The position numbers and the translations under genes were made by a program. Positions 30,416-31,097 of a stretch of 31,097 nt of DNA are shown here, piece after piece. Position 1 is the stretch's first letter. Every line of letters starts with the position of its first letter. The notes under the pieces are model-generated. The model was not told the origin of the DNA. It searched no databases and worked only from the letters and a program-made list of their open reading frames with translations. This DNA is from a virus, in IMG/VR virus record IMGVR_UViG_3300026116_000027, positions 1-31,097 of that record; one strand, written 5' to 3'.

Positions 30416-30946
30416 ATGACGAGCAACCAGGGTGTCTACACAATCGTATGTCTGGCCAACGGCAAGCGCTACATTGGCCACAGCACAGATCTCAAGCGCC
30501 GGTTCGTGATGCACCAGCATCGGCTGTACAAGGGCAACCATGCATGTCCGGCCCTGCAAGCTGACTGGACCGAGCACGGGCCCGACGCCTTCCTGTTCGC
30601 CGTGCTGGCCCGTGTTGACGGTGACCGAAAGGCGCTGGCCGCTGCGGAGCAACAGGCCATCGACGAAGGCCAGAACCTCTACAACGTGCGCAAGGCAAGC
30701 GCCGAGCAGTACGCCCTGGCTAGGCCACCGCAGCGAGACCGCCGCGTCTCTGTCGTCGAGGTCACCGACGCCAGGACCGGTGCTGTGCTGGCCTCGGGTG
30801 CGGCCGAGGCGGTTGCCCTGCAACTCGGACTCAACGCCAGGACGCTGCGCCGTGTGCGGGTCAGCGGTCGTCCGTACCGCGGGATGACCTTTCGGACTGT
30901 GGCCCCGCGCCGCGCTACTCCAACGACCGAGGCACCCACGCCTTGA
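30416..30946 (+). CDS. GIY-YIG homing-type endonuclease
   Basis: 176 aa. Residues 6-8 (GVY) and 19-21 (YIG) are the GIY and YIG motifs; R28/R29 is the catalytic arginine region; E78 (AAEQQAID) is the metal-binding Glu; and N90 (NLYNV) is the conserved Asn. The C-terminal part (about 105-165, VTDARTGAVLASGAAEAVALQLGLNARTLRRV in outline) looks like a small DNA-binding NUMOD-like helix-turn-helix. It cuts DNA at specific sites. It overlaps the convergent zinc-ribbon gene by 32 bp. The ribosome site is weak. Confidence 0.85.
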   Translation: MTSNQGVYTIVCLANGKRYIGHSTDLKRRFVMHQHRLYKGNHACPALQADWTEHGPDAFLFAVLARVDGDRKALAAAEQQAIDEGQNLYNVRKASAEQYALARPPQRDRRVSVVEVTDARTGAVLASGAAEAVALQLGLNARTLRRVRVSGRPYRGMTFRTVAPRRATPTTEAPTP

Positions 30947-31097
30947 TGGCGTCGCCCATGCGCACGCGCTCACTGCGCCAGAAGTCCACGACGGCCTGCG
31001 CCTCGGTGACCTCGGTGGCCTTGCGGCGCTGCGCCACCTTCGCGGCCTTGGCCACCGTGTCGACGTGCACCCGCTGCCACGCCACCAGCCCGGCCTT
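30915..31097 (-). CDS. Zinc-ribbon-like phage protein, 3' part (continued from base 1)
   Basis: The C-terminal part of the leftward gene whose start is at 495. The stop is TAG (CTA on the plus strand at 30915-30917). Bases 30999-31097 repeat 1-99, so 60 codons of this piece are partly duplicated between the two window ends. The C-terminus (TEVTEAQAVVDFWRSERVRM) is helical. See the entry at 1-495 for the function. Confidence 0.7.
   Translation of the reverse strand, partial: KAGLVAWQRVHVDTVAKAAKVAQRRKATEVTEAQAVVDFWRSERVRMGDAIKAWVPRSLE
30999..31097. repeat. Right copy of 99-bp terminal direct repeat
   Basis: Identical to bases 1-99. Removing one copy gives a circle of 30,998 bp with the leftward gene intact. 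Confidence 0.9.

Overview
The window looks like one complete temperate phage genome on a circular or terminally redundant molecule. The first 99 bases recur exactly as the last 99 (30999-31097), so the unit genome is about 30,998 bp, and one leftward gene is cut in two by the window ends. G+C is roughly two thirds by eye, with strong G/C third-position bias. The virion genes (large terminase, portal, scaffold, capsid, head-tail adaptor, beta-propeller-like tail hub, beta-helix spike, two large internal or ejection-type proteins, no tail tube or sheath) point to a short-tailed (podovirus-like) particle. The host is not shown directly. The cysteine-rich secreted protein at 20104-21039 resembles the Cys-rich repeat proteins common in Myxococcota and related former Deltaproteobacteria, and the attachment site copies the 3' end of a bacterial tRNA-Leu(CAA). 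A myxobacterium-like host is therefore my best inference.

Layout: (1) a leftward zinc-ribbon-like phage gene crosses the junction (495 down to 30915). (2) A long rightward block, 637-19215, holds three small unknown genes, TerL, a glycine-zipper membrane protein, portal, a ConA-like fibre, scaffold and major capsid. After a strong terminator come the adaptor, spike, nozzle, two related beta proteins, an EF-hand protein and a 929-aa internal virion protein with an M15 peptidase-like domain. (3) An 890-bp non-coding region, 19216-20103, is full of secondary structure, including a quasi-periodic array of about nine 11-13-nt hairpins. (4) A leftward pair of secreted Cys-rich genes (21248-20104) looks like lysogenic-conversion cargo, with a divergent HEPN-like gene at 21425-22162. 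(5) The integration module consists of an attP core identical in layout to a tRNA-Leu 3' end, 20-bp arm-site repeats on both sides, a terminator and a tyrosine integrase. (6) A rightward early block, 24406-30946, holds a small acidic protein, a BRO-N antirepressor-like protein, an HUH rolling-circle Rep, an HNH endonuclease, two winged-helix-like proteins, a GroES-like protein, an ArsR-like regulator, a small terminase-like protein and a GIY-YIG endonuclease.

How it may work: the integrase would insert the genome into a host tRNA-Leu gene. Replication probably relies on the HUH Rep, since no DNA polymerase, helicase or primase is recognisable, and large hairpins on both sides of rep are candidate origins. 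Lytic/lysogenic control has no recognisable CI-type repressor; the BRO-N protein, the ArsR-like protein and several palindromic intergenic sites are the candidates. No stand-alone endolysin or holin is recognisable; the M15-like domain in the internal virion protein is the only clear peptidoglycan hydrolase signal.
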